A stretch of 7,068 nt of DNA from RGIG4074 sp964459165 (GCA_964459165.1 CAYWKM010000063.1:1-7068), one strand, 5' to 3'. Counted from the first letter of the stretch, positions 1 through 5,619 are shown. Made by a program: numbers and translations. Notes: a model not told the origin generated them from the letters alone.

Positions 1-40
1 CGTTTACCGCCGTTTTGCGTCTCCTTGCGCAAGCCTTCGG

Positions 41-226
41 CTATATTTTAAAAAATCGGTTTTTTTCTTCGTCGTAAGCGTATCCGGCGGCGGAGAGGGT
101 CGCTTTCAGCGTCTCCTCGTCCGCTTCGAGGTCTTCGCAAAGGGAAGAGAGGGAATCGTATTCGTCTCTCAATTTCATATTGAGAAAGCTCAGCAGCATG
201 GCGGGATCGTTCGGAATATACGTCAT
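41..226 (-). CDS. DUF4250 domain small protein
   Basis: This encodes a 61-residue soluble protein of unknown function. Nearly its whole length fits the DUF4250 pattern as I remember it: an N-terminal NDPAMLLS stretch (residues 6-13), then NMKLRDEY (16-23), a SLSSLCEDL helix (25-33), and a C-terminal GYAYDEEKNRFF (48-59). The spacing of a leucine-rich helix, LRD, LC and GY-Y-D-N-F is the family hallmark. There is no signal peptide or membrane segment. The ATG at 226 is preceded by AGGAG (232-236 on the complement) with a 5-nt spacer, which fixes the start. The site lies partly in the 11-nt gap after the upstream 108-residue gene, so the two are very probably cotranscribed. The gene ends in TAG at 41-43. 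No function is established for the family; the small helical form would suit a protein-protein or nucleic-acid adaptor, but that is a guess. Confidence 0.88.
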   Translation of the reverse strand: MTYIPNDPAMLLSFLNMKLRDEYDSLSSLCEDLEADEETLKATLSAAGYAYDEEKNRFFKI

Positions 227-237
227 GGGTTCTCCTC

Positions 238-564
238 TTATTCAAACGTCAGCGGAAGAACGCATTCCGCGTAAACGTAGTCTTCGTCGGAGAGCACGAC
301 GGTCAGCTCGTAGTATTCGCCCTCGTCGCCGACGCGGAGGGCAAGCTCCGCGTTCGGAAGTTCGCTGTCGCAGAGCCTGACGATTTCCTCCTCGACGAGC
401 AGAGCTAAGAGCTCTTCCTTTGTTTTGCTCCCCAAATTTTCTTTCGGCGCGAATACCGTAAGAATGCCGAAGCCGCTTTCATGGAGCAATTCCACGCTGA
501 AACAGCCTCTTTCGCCGTAGCCGACGGGCGGAACGTACGGCTCGTCTTCCTTCCATTCGTCCAT
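238..564 (-). CDS. Acidic hypothetical protein (108 aa)
   Basis: I do not recognise this protein. It has 108 residues, about 26 of them Asp/Glu against 7 Lys/Arg, so it is strongly acidic. It has no signal peptide or membrane helix. The N-terminus is Pro/Gly-rich (residues 9-20), followed by alternating hydrophobic strands (22-39), an acidic Leu-rich helix (48-65) and two further strand-like stretches (72-91 and 95-107). This suggests a small alpha/beta fold. The reading frame is supported by the ATG at 564 with a GGGAG-type ribosome binding site at 575-580 (complement), 10 nt upstream. It is also supported by the tight 11-nt junction with the downstream DUF4250 gene and by an extended -10 promoter-like site at 599-609. 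It is the first gene of a two-gene unit, divergent from truA. It may be a lineage-restricted protein; the context gives no clear function. Confidence 0.75.
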   Translation of the reverse strand: MDEWKEDEPYVPPVGYGERGCFSVELLHESGFGILTVFAPKENLGSKTKEELLALLVEEEIVRLCDSELPNAELALRVGDEGEYYELTVVLSDEDYVYAECVLPLTFE

Positions 565-598
565 AGATGATTTTCTCCCTTGCGTTAATCGTCTTTTT

Positions 599-609
599 AT
601 TTTATCATA
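599..609 (-). promoter_or_regulatory. Extended -10 promoter for the 108-aa gene and DUF4250
   Basis: Read on the minus strand, the site is TATGATAAAAT: a TATGn extension followed by a TAAAAT hexamer. I found no acceptable -35 box at 17 or 18 bp upstream, which is typical of extended -10 promoters. The expected transcription start is near 592, giving a leader of about 28 nt that contains the ribosome binding site at 575-580. The region is AT-rich, so a chance match is possible. Confidence 0.5.
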
Positions 610-686
610 TTTTCCGAAAAAAAGCTATCGTTATCGTCCGAGAGGTTTTGAAAAAAACAGCCGGCTTCGTTTGATCGGATCCATAT

Positions 687-700
687 TTCGTATATACGAA
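687..700. repeat. 14-bp perfect palindrome
   Basis: TTCGTATATACGAA reads the same on both strands. It lies about 100 bp upstream of the left-facing -10 site and about 160 bp upstream of the truA -35 box. The symmetry and size fit a dimeric repressor or activator operator. No second copy is seen in the window, so regulatory use is inference only. Confidence 0.35.
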
Positions 701-741
701 TATGCGAAGCATACGGAAGAAAGAAGGAGGCAAATTCATTC

Positions 742-771
742 CTCGACGTATCGTCGATTTTGATCGTCGAG
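742..771. repeat. Bulged inverted repeat / hairpin
   Basis: CTCGACG (742-748) pairs with CGTCGAG (765-771). Beyond one unpaired T (749), ATC (750-752) pairs with GAT (762-764), giving ten base pairs around a 9-nt loop. There is no following T-run on either strand of the kind expected for a terminator. The role is unknown; it could be part of an untranslated RNA or a protein site. Confidence 0.3.
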
Positions 772-861
772 AAAATCGAGAGCATGCGTTTATCGTTTCC
801 GTCTTTAAGGGGGATCGAAAAAGGAGACGGCGAAAATCCGACGGTCGCCTTTTGGTTCGTC

Positions 862-890
862 TTGACAGGCTTCGTCAATTATGGTACAAT
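862..890 (+). promoter_or_regulatory. Strong sigma-A promoter of truA, leaderless geometry
   Basis: A perfect -35 box TTGACA (862-867), a 17-bp spacer and a -10 box TACAAT (885-890) are preceded by TATGG, which supplies the extended -10 TG. Counting from the -10 box, the predicted first transcribed base is 897, which is the A of the truA ATG. The promoter ends only 6 bp before the start codon, so the transcript should have no leader and no Shine-Dalgarno. Confidence 0.85.
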
Positions 891-896
891 GCCGTC

Positions 897-1637
897 ATGA
901 GAAGATTCTTGGTAAAATTACAGTTTAACGGTCGGAATTATTCGGGCTGGCAGAAACAGGGAAACGCTTCCACCGTGCAAGGGGCGGTTGAGACGGCGTT
1001 GAACAAGCTGTTCGGAGAAGAAATCCCGTCCTTCGGTTGTTCGCGCACGGACGCGGGCGTCAGCGCGGAAGAATATTATTTTCATTTCGACGCGGAAACC
1101 AAGCTACCCGAAGAGCGCGTCGCTTTTAAGCTGAACCGTTTTTTACCGAACGACGTTCAAGCGCAGGAGAGCAGGGAGGTCCCTTTTTCGTTCGACGCGA
1201 GGAAAAGCGTAAAGTCTAAGACGTACGTCTATTCGCTGTATTCCTCCTTGCACAGGGAGCCTCTGTATTCCCCGACGCATTTTCAGACGGAGGCGCCCTT
1301 TTTTGCGGAAAAGGCGAGAGAACAGGCGAAATTTCTTGTGGGTACGCACGATTTTTCCTCTTTCCGTACGGTCGGCTACGAAGAGAGCTTTGGAAATCAA
1401 TCCGCCGTGCGCACGATATATTCCATCGATATCAAGCAGGAAGAAAATCGATTTTATATTTATGTCAGCGGCGACGGGTTTCTCTATCATATGGTCAGAA
1501 TTCTTTCGGGAACGCTCGTCGACGTCGGTTCAGGAAAGACGGACGACGTGAAAAGAATATTAAATGCGAAGGATCGGTCTTTGGCGGGACGAACGCTTCC
1601 CGCCAAAGGATTAAAGCTATACAAAGTAAATTATTAA
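897..1637 (+). CDS. truA: tRNA pseudouridine(38-40) synthase TruA
   Basis: TruA isomerises uridine to pseudouridine at positions 38-40 in the anticodon arm of many tRNAs; it is cytosolic and works as a homodimer. The product is 246 residues, the normal family length. It shows the N-terminal YSGWQKQ (15-21) and TVQGAVE (26-32) motifs, the catalytic loop CSRTDAGV (48-55) with nucleophile Asp52, KTYVY (108-112), the GDGFLYHMVR motif (192-201) and the C-terminal PAKGLKLYKVNY (235-246). After the catalytic loop there is Ser56 where most homologues have His (GVHA). The frame stays open upstream to 702, but that Arg/Lys-rich extension is not family sequence and contains the promoter, so I place the start at ATG 897. 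There is no Shine-Dalgarno; initiation should be leaderless. The TAA stop overlaps the glpK ribosome binding site, so the two genes are cotranscribed. Confidence 0.97.
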   Translation: MRRFLVKLQFNGRNYSGWQKQGNASTVQGAVETALNKLFGEEIPSFGCSRTDAGVSAEEYYFHFDAETKLPEERVAFKLNRFLPNDVQAQESREVPFSFDARKSVKSKTYVYSLYSSLHREPLYSPTHFQTEAPFFAEKAREQAKFLVGTHDFSSFRTVGYEESFGNQSAVRTIYSIDIKQEENRFYIYVSGDGFLYHMVRILSGTLVDVGSGKTDDVKRILNAKDRSLAGRTLPAKGLKLYKVNY

Positions 1638-1651
1638 GGGGAAATAAAGTC

Positions 1652-3130
1652 ATGAAATACATATTGGCTCTCGATCAGGGAACGACGAGTTCGAGGGCGA
1701 TCGTCTTCGATAGAAACGGGAGCGTCCGCGGCATGGCGCAGCGCGAATTTCCGCAGATTTATCCCAAAAGCGGCTGGGTGGAACACAACCCGCTGGATAT
1801 CGCGACGAGTCAATTCGGCGCGATCGCCGAGGCGCTCATGCGGAGCGGCGTGGGGATCGGCGACATTCAGGCGATCGGGATCACCAATCAGCGCGAGACG
1901 ACGATCGTATGGGATAAATTTACGGGAGAACCCGTCTACAACGCCATCGTGTGGCAGTGCCGCAGAACGGCGGATATCTGCGAGGAGCTCAAAGGCAGAG
2001 GACTGTCGCGCATGATATACGAAAAGACGGGACTCGTCGTCGATCCGTATTTTTCCGCTACGAAGATCAAATGGATCCTCGATCACGTAGAGGGGGCGAG
2101 GGAACGCGCCGAGCAAGGCGGACTCTGTTTCGGTACGGTCGATACGTATCTGATGTGGCAGCTCTCCGGCGGAAAAATTTTCGCCACCGATTATACGAAC
2201 GCTTCGAGGACGATGCTCTTCAACATTCATTCCTTGAAGTGGGACGAAGAGCTTTTGGCTCTCTTCGATATTCCCGAAGGAATGCTCCCGAAGGTATATC
2301 CTTCTTCCCATAGGTTCGGGTATACTTCTAATCAATTTTTCGGGAAGGAAACGCCCATCTGCGGCGTTGCGGGGGATCAGCAGGCGGCTTTATTCGGTCA
2401 ACTTTGCACGCATGACGGCGACGTAAAGTGCACCTACGGCACGGGGTGCTTTATGCTGATGAACACGGGGGATCGCCCCGTGGAGAGCAAAAGCGGACTC
2501 GTGACCACGATCGCGGCGAGCGCGGGCAAGGTACAGTACGCGTTAGAGGGGAGCGTGTTCGTCGGCGGCGCGGTCGTTCAATGGCTGCGCGACGAAATGC
2601 GCCTCGTCTCTTCCGCGAAGGAGACGGAGGAAATCGCCCTTTCCGTGACCGATTCCAACGGCGTTTATCTCGTTCCCGCTTTCGTGGGATTGGGCGCGCC
2701 TCACTGGGATTCCGAAGCGAGGGGCGCAGCCGTGGGAATTACGAGGGGAACGAAGCGGGAACATTTCGTCCGCGCGGCGGTGGAGAGCATCGCCTATCAG
2801 GTGCACGACGTTCTGAGGGCGATGCAGAGCGATTTTCCCGAAAAGATAACCTCCCTCAACGTCGACGGAGGAGCGAGCGCGAACAATTTCCTGATGCAGT
2901 TCCAGGCGGACCTTCTCGATTTGGCGATCGTCCGTCCCGCCGTGGTGGAGACGACCGCTCTCGGCGCGGCGTATCTCGCGGGGCTGCAATGCGGCTATTG
3001 GGAGAGCGAGCGGGAGATCGCCGATCATCGCAAAGTGGAGAGAATTTTCCTCAGCGAGATGAAGGAGGAAGAGCGTCGTTCTCTGCTCGCCGGCTGGAAC
3101 CGAGCGGTCAGACAGACGAGAACAAAATAG
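1652..3130 (+). CDS. glpK: Glycerol kinase GlpK
   Basis: GlpK phosphorylates glycerol with ATP to sn-glycerol 3-phosphate, feeding glycolysis or lipid synthesis; it is a cytosolic FGGY-family kinase. The 492 residues match the usual ~500 and align over the whole length. Visible motifs are the phosphate-binding ALDQGTTSSR (6-15), NQRETTIVW (79-87) with the substrate residues Arg81/Glu82, IVWQCRR (99-105), DPYFSATKIKW (131-141, FGGY signature 1), GDQQAALFGQ (241-250) with catalytic Asp242, TYGTGCFMLMN (261-271), and the nucleotide-site VDGGASANNF (404-413). Residue 228, in NQFFG 14 residues before Asp242, is Gln. In many Gram-positive GlpKs this position is the His phosphorylated by HPr. The ATG follows AAGGGG (1636-1641), which overlaps the truA stop, with a 10-nt spacer. 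No glpF, glpD or glpO is adjacent. The product appears intact. Confidence 0.98.
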   Translation: MKYILALDQGTTSSRAIVFDRNGSVRGMAQREFPQIYPKSGWVEHNPLDIATSQFGAIAEALMRSGVGIGDIQAIGITNQRETTIVWDKFTGEPVYNAIVWQCRRTADICEELKGRGLSRMIYEKTGLVVDPYFSATKIKWILDHVEGARERAEQGGLCFGTVDTYLMWQLSGGKIFATDYTNASRTMLFNIHSLKWDEELLALFDIPEGMLPKVYPSSHRFGYTSNQFFGKETPICGVAGDQQAALFGQLCTHDGDVKCTYGTGCFMLMNTGDRPVESKSGLVTTIAASAGKVQYALEGSVFVGGAVVQWLRDEMRLVSSAKETEEIALSVTDSNGVYLVPAFVGLGAPHWDSEARGAAVGITRGTKREHFVRAAVESIAYQVHDVLRAMQSDFPEKITSLNVDGGASANNFLMQFQADLLDLAIVRPAVVETTALGAAYLAGLQCGYWESEREIADHRKVERIFLSEMKEEERRSLLAGWNRAVRQTRTK

Positions 3131-3191
3131 AGCGTTTTCGCCCTTCATTCTCTGTCCGGTTGCTTTTTCGGCTTGCTCAAAAGGAGCGGTT

Positions 3192-3205
3192 CAAGCAATT
3201 GCTTG
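3192..3205. repeat. 14-bp perfect palindrome downstream of glpK
   Basis: CAAGCAATTGCTTG is self-complementary over all 14 bases. Its left arm CAAGC can also pair with GCTTG at 3171-3175, so two mutually exclusive RNA folds are possible. The segment from 3194 resembles the one from 3224 (AAGC, AATTG, then GCGACAGA), a loose direct repeat about 30 bp apart. No T-run follows, so it is not a standard terminator. Role unknown. Confidence 0.35.
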
Positions 3206-3331
3206 CGACAGAGGCGGCGCGGTAAGCGAATTGGCGACAGATAAAAAAAGAGCTTAATTGCGATAGGTATTTTGCGGATCCGTATTGTGCTCGGCAAAAA
3301 GGAACGAATGAAAATTTAAGCGGGCCGCTTG

Positions 3332-3360
3332 GAGAGTTTTTCCCGAAAGGCGGGAATCTC
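3332..3360. repeat. Stem-loop in the convergent intergenic region
   Basis: TTCCCG (3340-3345) and CGGGAA (3351-3356) form a 6-bp stem around an AAAGG loop. The flanking GAGA (3332-3335) and TCTC (3357-3360) can extend it across a 4-nt bulge. A short CGAAC/GTTCG inverted repeat follows at once (3360-3371). On the plus strand the next T-run is absent and A-rich DNA follows, so it is not a clear terminator. Confidence 0.35.
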
Positions 3361-3385
3361 GAACGAGTTCGTACTAAAAAATTAG

Positions 3386-3416
3386 AAAAAAATCCGGCGT
3401 TTTTAAACGTCGGATT
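3386..3416 (-). terminator. Rho-independent terminator of the apeB-proB-proA operon
   Basis: AATCCGGCG (3391-3399) pairs with CGTCGGATT (3408-3416): nine pairs including one G-T, and the AT bases of the loop can add more. Read on the minus strand the stem is followed by a run of T (the A-run 3386-3392 on the plus strand) and further T-rich sequence. That is the intrinsic terminator form for transcription coming from proA, about 160 nt past its stop codon. On the plus strand it is followed by A, so it should not stop glpK transcription. Confidence 0.7.
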
Positions 3417-3427
3417 AAAAAAGGGTT

Positions 3428-3445
3428 CGGGCTTTCAAAAGCCCG
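3428..3445. terminator. GC-rich hairpin, possible bidirectional terminator
   Basis: CGGGCTT (3428-3434) and AAGCCCG (3439-3445) form a perfect 7-bp stem with a TCAA loop. On the plus strand it is followed by a weak, interrupted T-rich stretch (TTATTGATTTAACTTTTTC); this is the best available terminator for truA-glpK, though nearly 300 nt past glpK. On the minus strand the T-run is displaced by about 5 nt. It sits in tandem with the 3391-3416 hairpin. Confidence 0.5.
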
Positions 3446-3577
3446 TTATTGATTTAACTTTTTCTTGGCTAACGGTTGCGCTTAATTTGACAATTCACCG
3501 CTGTATTGAAACCGAAATACGGAAAAGAATCTTTCGTCTTTTTTATATTTTTTATAAAAGTAAATATACCTTTCTTT

Positions 3578-4828
3578 TTATCGCGTCTGTCCGTTTCCCC
3601 GAACGACGTATTTATAAGAGCAGAGTTCCTCTAATCCCATGGGACCGCGCGCGTGAAGCTTCTGCGTGGAAATTCCCATTTCGCAACCCAAACCGAATTC
3701 GCCTCCGTCCGTAAAGCGAGTGGAGGCGTTTACGTACACCGCCGCGCTGTCCACGTTTTGCGTAAAGTAATCGGCGGCTTCCTTCGTCTGCGTCACGATG
3801 CTCTCGCTGTGTCCGGTGGAATGAAGGGAGATATGCTTCACCGCTTCTTTCACGTCCCCGACGACGGCGACGGCGAGAATATAATTTAAAAATTCCGTGT
3901 CGAAATCCCGTTCCCCCGCCCTTGTTCCGCCGATAAGGGCGTACGCTCTCTCGTCGCACCGCAACTCTACGGGCGTGAGTCCGCTCTCCTTCCGCTTCGT
4001 CACGAGCGTTTCCTTTAACAGCGGAAGAAAGCGTTCCGCGATTTCTTCGTGTACGAGGCAGACTTCCTCCGCGTTGCACACCGAAGGGCGGCTCGTCTTT
4101 GCGTTGGAAATAATGTTCAAAGCCGTTTGAAAATCCGCCGTTTTGTCTACGTAGACGTGGCAGATTCCCGTCCCCGTCTGAATGTAGGGAACGGTAGCGT
4201 TTTCTACGCACGCGTTGATGAGTCCCGCGCCGCCGCGGGGGATCAGCAGGTCGATCAATCCTCTCGCCGTCATCAGCTCCGTCGCGCTTCGCCTTGAAGG
4301 ATCTTCGACGAAATTGACGCAATACTCGCTGAGTCCCGCCTTCGAGATTCCTCTTTTGAGCGCTTGGACGACGGCGTTGCTGCTCTTTAAGGCTTCCTTT
4401 CCGCAACGGAGAACGCAGACGTTGCCGCTCTTTAAGGCGAGCGCCGCCGCGTCGGAGGTGACGTTGGGGCGGCTCTCGTAAATGACGGCGATTACGCCCA
4501 GGGGGACGCTTACCTTTTCGATGACGAGTCCGTTGGGGCGTACGACGCGAGAGAGCGTTTTCCCTACGGGATCGGGGAGGGGAATCAGATCTCTTATCCC
4601 TTTCGCCATACCGGCGACGCGTTCCTTGGAGAGGGCGAGACGGTCTTTCATGGCGGAGTCAATCTCCGCCGCTCGCAAATCTTCGAGATTGGCGGCTAAA
4701 ATTTCTTCCGAGGCTTCCGTCAGCGCGTTCGCCATGAAAGAGAGAGCGGCGTTCTTTTGTTCCGTCGTCGCTAAGGAGAGGGAACGCTTCGCTTCGTTTG
4801 CGCGTTTTAGAATTTCGATCGTCGTCAT
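3578..4828 (-). CDS. proA: Gamma-glutamyl phosphate reductase ProA
   Basis: ProA is the second enzyme of proline synthesis. It reduces gamma-glutamyl phosphate with NADPH to glutamate 5-semialdehyde, which cyclises to pyrroline-5-carboxylate. It is a cytosolic aldehyde-dehydrogenase-superfamily enzyme. The 416 residues match the family length. Visible are VPLGVIAVIYESRPNVT (108-124), the nucleotide-domain ALKSGNVCVLRCGKEA (131-146), LIPRGGAGLI (195-204), TGTGICHVYVD (218-228), the catalytic RPSVCNAEE (247-255) with Cys251, the ProA signature from Val323 to Ile344 including HSTGHSESI, and the C-terminal FGLGCEMGISTQKLHARGPMGL (378-399). The ATG at 4828 has an AAGGAG site (4837-4842 on the complement) with an 8-nt spacer. 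It follows proB by 20 nt, so the two are cotranscribed and the labile acyl phosphate may be passed on directly, as is thought for this pair. It is the last gene of the operon, and the reading frame is intact. Confidence 0.98.
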   Translation of the reverse strand: MTTIEILKRANEAKRSLSLATTEQKNAALSFMANALTEASEEILAANLEDLRAAEIDSAMKDRLALSKERVAGMAKGIRDLIPLPDPVGKTLSRVVRPNGLVIEKVSVPLGVIAVIYESRPNVTSDAAALALKSGNVCVLRCGKEALKSSNAVVQALKRGISKAGLSEYCVNFVEDPSRRSATELMTARGLIDLLIPRGGAGLINACVENATVPYIQTGTGICHVYVDKTADFQTALNIISNAKTSRPSVCNAEEVCLVHEEIAERFLPLLKETLVTKRKESGLTPVELRCDERAYALIGGTRAGERDFDTEFLNYILAVAVVGDVKEAVKHISLHSTGHSESIVTQTKEAADYFTQNVDSAAVYVNASTRFTDGGEFGLGCEMGISTQKLHARGPMGLEELCSYKYVVRGNGQTR

Positions 4829-4848
4829 AAAAATTGCTCCTTATAAAA

Positions 4849-5619
4849 TTACGCCTTTCGGGCTTTGAATAACGTGCCTTTATAGTTTCCTTCGAGAACG
4901 CCGTACAGTACGGAAGGATCGCTTCCGTTCGCTACGATCATATCGATTCCGTTTCGGGTGACCTCCTCGGCCGCTTTCAGCTTGGTCGCCATGCCGCCCG
5001 TTCCGAGAGGAGATCCTTTTCCGCTCGCGAGGGAGACGATTTCTTCCGTGATTTTCTCTACGACGGGAATGAGGACGGCGTTCTTGTCCTTTCGAGGATC
5101 TGCGGTGTAGAGTCCGTCGATATCGGTCAGAATGACGAGAAGATCCGCTTTGGCGCAGTTCGCCACGACGGCGGAGAGGGCGTCGTTGTCGCCGAGGGAA
5201 ATCTCCTCCGTGGCGACGGTGTCGTTTTCGTTGACAATGGGAATCACGTTCAAGGAAAGGAGCCTTTCGAGCGTCGTCTCAAAGTTATATTTTCTCGTCT
5301 TGTCCTGAATGTCGGTAGCCGTCAAAAGAATCTGGGCGACGATATGGTTATATTCGGTGAAGAGCTTGTCGTAAGCGTACATCAGCTCGCATTGTCCCAC
5401 GGCGGAAGCCGCCTGTTTGGTGGGCATATCCTGCGGGCGTTCCTTTAACGAAAGCTTCCCCGCGCCCATACCGATTGCGCCCGAGGAAACGAGAATGATT
5501 TCATGCCCGCTGTTTTTGATATCGCTGATTACCTTCACCAGCTGTTCGATTCTTCTGATGTTGATTCTGCCCGTCGGATGGGCGAGGGTGGAGGTCCCCG
5601 CTTTGATAACGATTTTCAT
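4849..5619 (-). CDS. proB: Glutamate 5-kinase ProB (kinase domain only)
   Basis: ProB phosphorylates the gamma-carboxyl of glutamate with ATP. It is the committed and usually proline-inhibited step of proline synthesis, in the cytosol. The sequence is a complete amino-acid-kinase domain: KAGTST (6-11), LVSSGAIGMG (43-52), IPIVNENDTV (126-135), GDNDALSA (143-150), ILTDIDGLYTADP (163-175) and the nucleotide-site GTGGMATK (206-213). The protein ends at residue 256, so it lacks the C-terminal PUA domain of the ~367-residue E. coli type. The stop codon and proA site follow directly and no frameshift remnant is seen, so this is a natural short form, not a truncation. The ATG at 5619 has a perfect AGGAGG (5625-5630 on the complement, 5-nt spacer) that touches the apeB stop codon. 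Gaps of 10 nt upstream and 20 nt downstream put it in the middle of the operon. Confidence 0.97.
   Translation of the reverse strand: MKIVIKAGTSTLAHPTGRINIRRIEQLVKVISDIKNSGHEIILVSSGAIGMGAGKLSLKERPQDMPTKQAASAVGQCELMYAYDKLFTEYNHIVAQILLTATDIQDKTRKYNFETTLERLLSLNVIPIVNENDTVATEEISLGDNDALSAVVANCAKADLLVILTDIDGLYTADPRKDKNAVLIPVVEKITEEIVSLASGKGSPLGTGGMATKLKAAEEVTRNGIDMIVANGSDPSVLYGVLEGNYKGTLFKARKA

Larger units (their letters stand above)
565..896. other. Divergent intergenic region (332 bp)
   Basis: This stretch separates the minus-strand two-gene unit from truA. It holds the left-facing extended -10 site (599-609), a 14-bp perfect palindrome (687-700), a neighbouring short inverted repeat (TATGC-GAA-GCATA, 701-713), a bulged hairpin (742-771) and the right-facing truA promoter (862-890). 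A good Shine-Dalgarno-like AAGGAGG at 724-730 is not followed by a usable ATG, GTG or TTG at normal distance; only an ATT follows. Open frames across the region on either strand show no recognisable family, and one of them covers the truA promoter, so I call no gene here. Confidence 0.6.
3131..3577. other. Convergent intergenic region with several hairpins (447 bp)
   Basis: This lies between the 3' ends of glpK and proA. I find no supportable gene. From left to right it holds a possible bulged stem-loop (GCTTGCTC 3171-3178 with GAG and CAAGC up to 3196), a palindrome (3192-3205), a repeated GCGACAGA (3205-3212 and 3234-3241), a possible stem TTTTGC/GCAAAA (3270-3275 and 3294-3299), a stem-loop at 3332-3360, two terminator-like hairpins (3391-3416 and 3428-3445), and an AT-rich stretch (3450-3577). 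A TTGACA at 3487-3492 has no matching -10 box. The density of secondary structure is more than a simple terminator needs, so a long structured 3' UTR or a small RNA is possible. Confidence 0.5.

Noticed and set aside
21..33. AAGGAG on the minus strand near the left edge as the ribosome binding site of a further gene
   Set aside because: No ATG, GTG or TTG follows within the remaining 20 nt. The motif overlaps a short palindrome (CTTGCGCAAG) and may be part of it. A gene beyond the edge cannot be judged.
721..740. AAGGAGG followed by ATT as a possible rare-start small gene
   Set aside because: ATT starts are very rare and the frame simply runs into truA through the promoter. The purine-rich motif is best explained by chance.
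597..878. 93-codon minus-strand frame in the divergent intergenic region
   Set aside because: It begins with TTG without a Shine-Dalgarno, overlaps the truA promoter and the leftward promoter, and has no recognisable family.
702..896. In-frame N-terminal extension of truA (65 codons)
   Set aside because: It is Arg/Lys-rich, does not resemble any TruA N-terminus, and contains the -35 and -10 boxes of the truA promoter. The protein from ATG 897 already has the full family length.
2428..3225. Long plus-strand frame rich in Arg/Gly/Ser overlapping glpK
   Set aside because: It is a frame shadow of the GC-rich glpK codons. Its composition is low-complexity Arg-rich, while the glpK frame shows all family motifs.
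3301..3320. Minimal ORF ATG-AAA-ATT-TAA after an AAAGGA motif
   Set aside because: Three codons give no evidence of coding, and the AT-rich context makes chance occurrence likely.
3487..3714. Plus-strand 75-codon frame and the TTGACA at 3487-3492
   Set aside because: There is no -10 box at proper spacing and no ribosome binding site, and most of the frame overlaps proA in antisense.
3612..4406. 264-codon minus-strand Arg-rich frame inside proA
   Set aside because: It is an alternative frame of proA with Arg-rich low-complexity content and no family signature.
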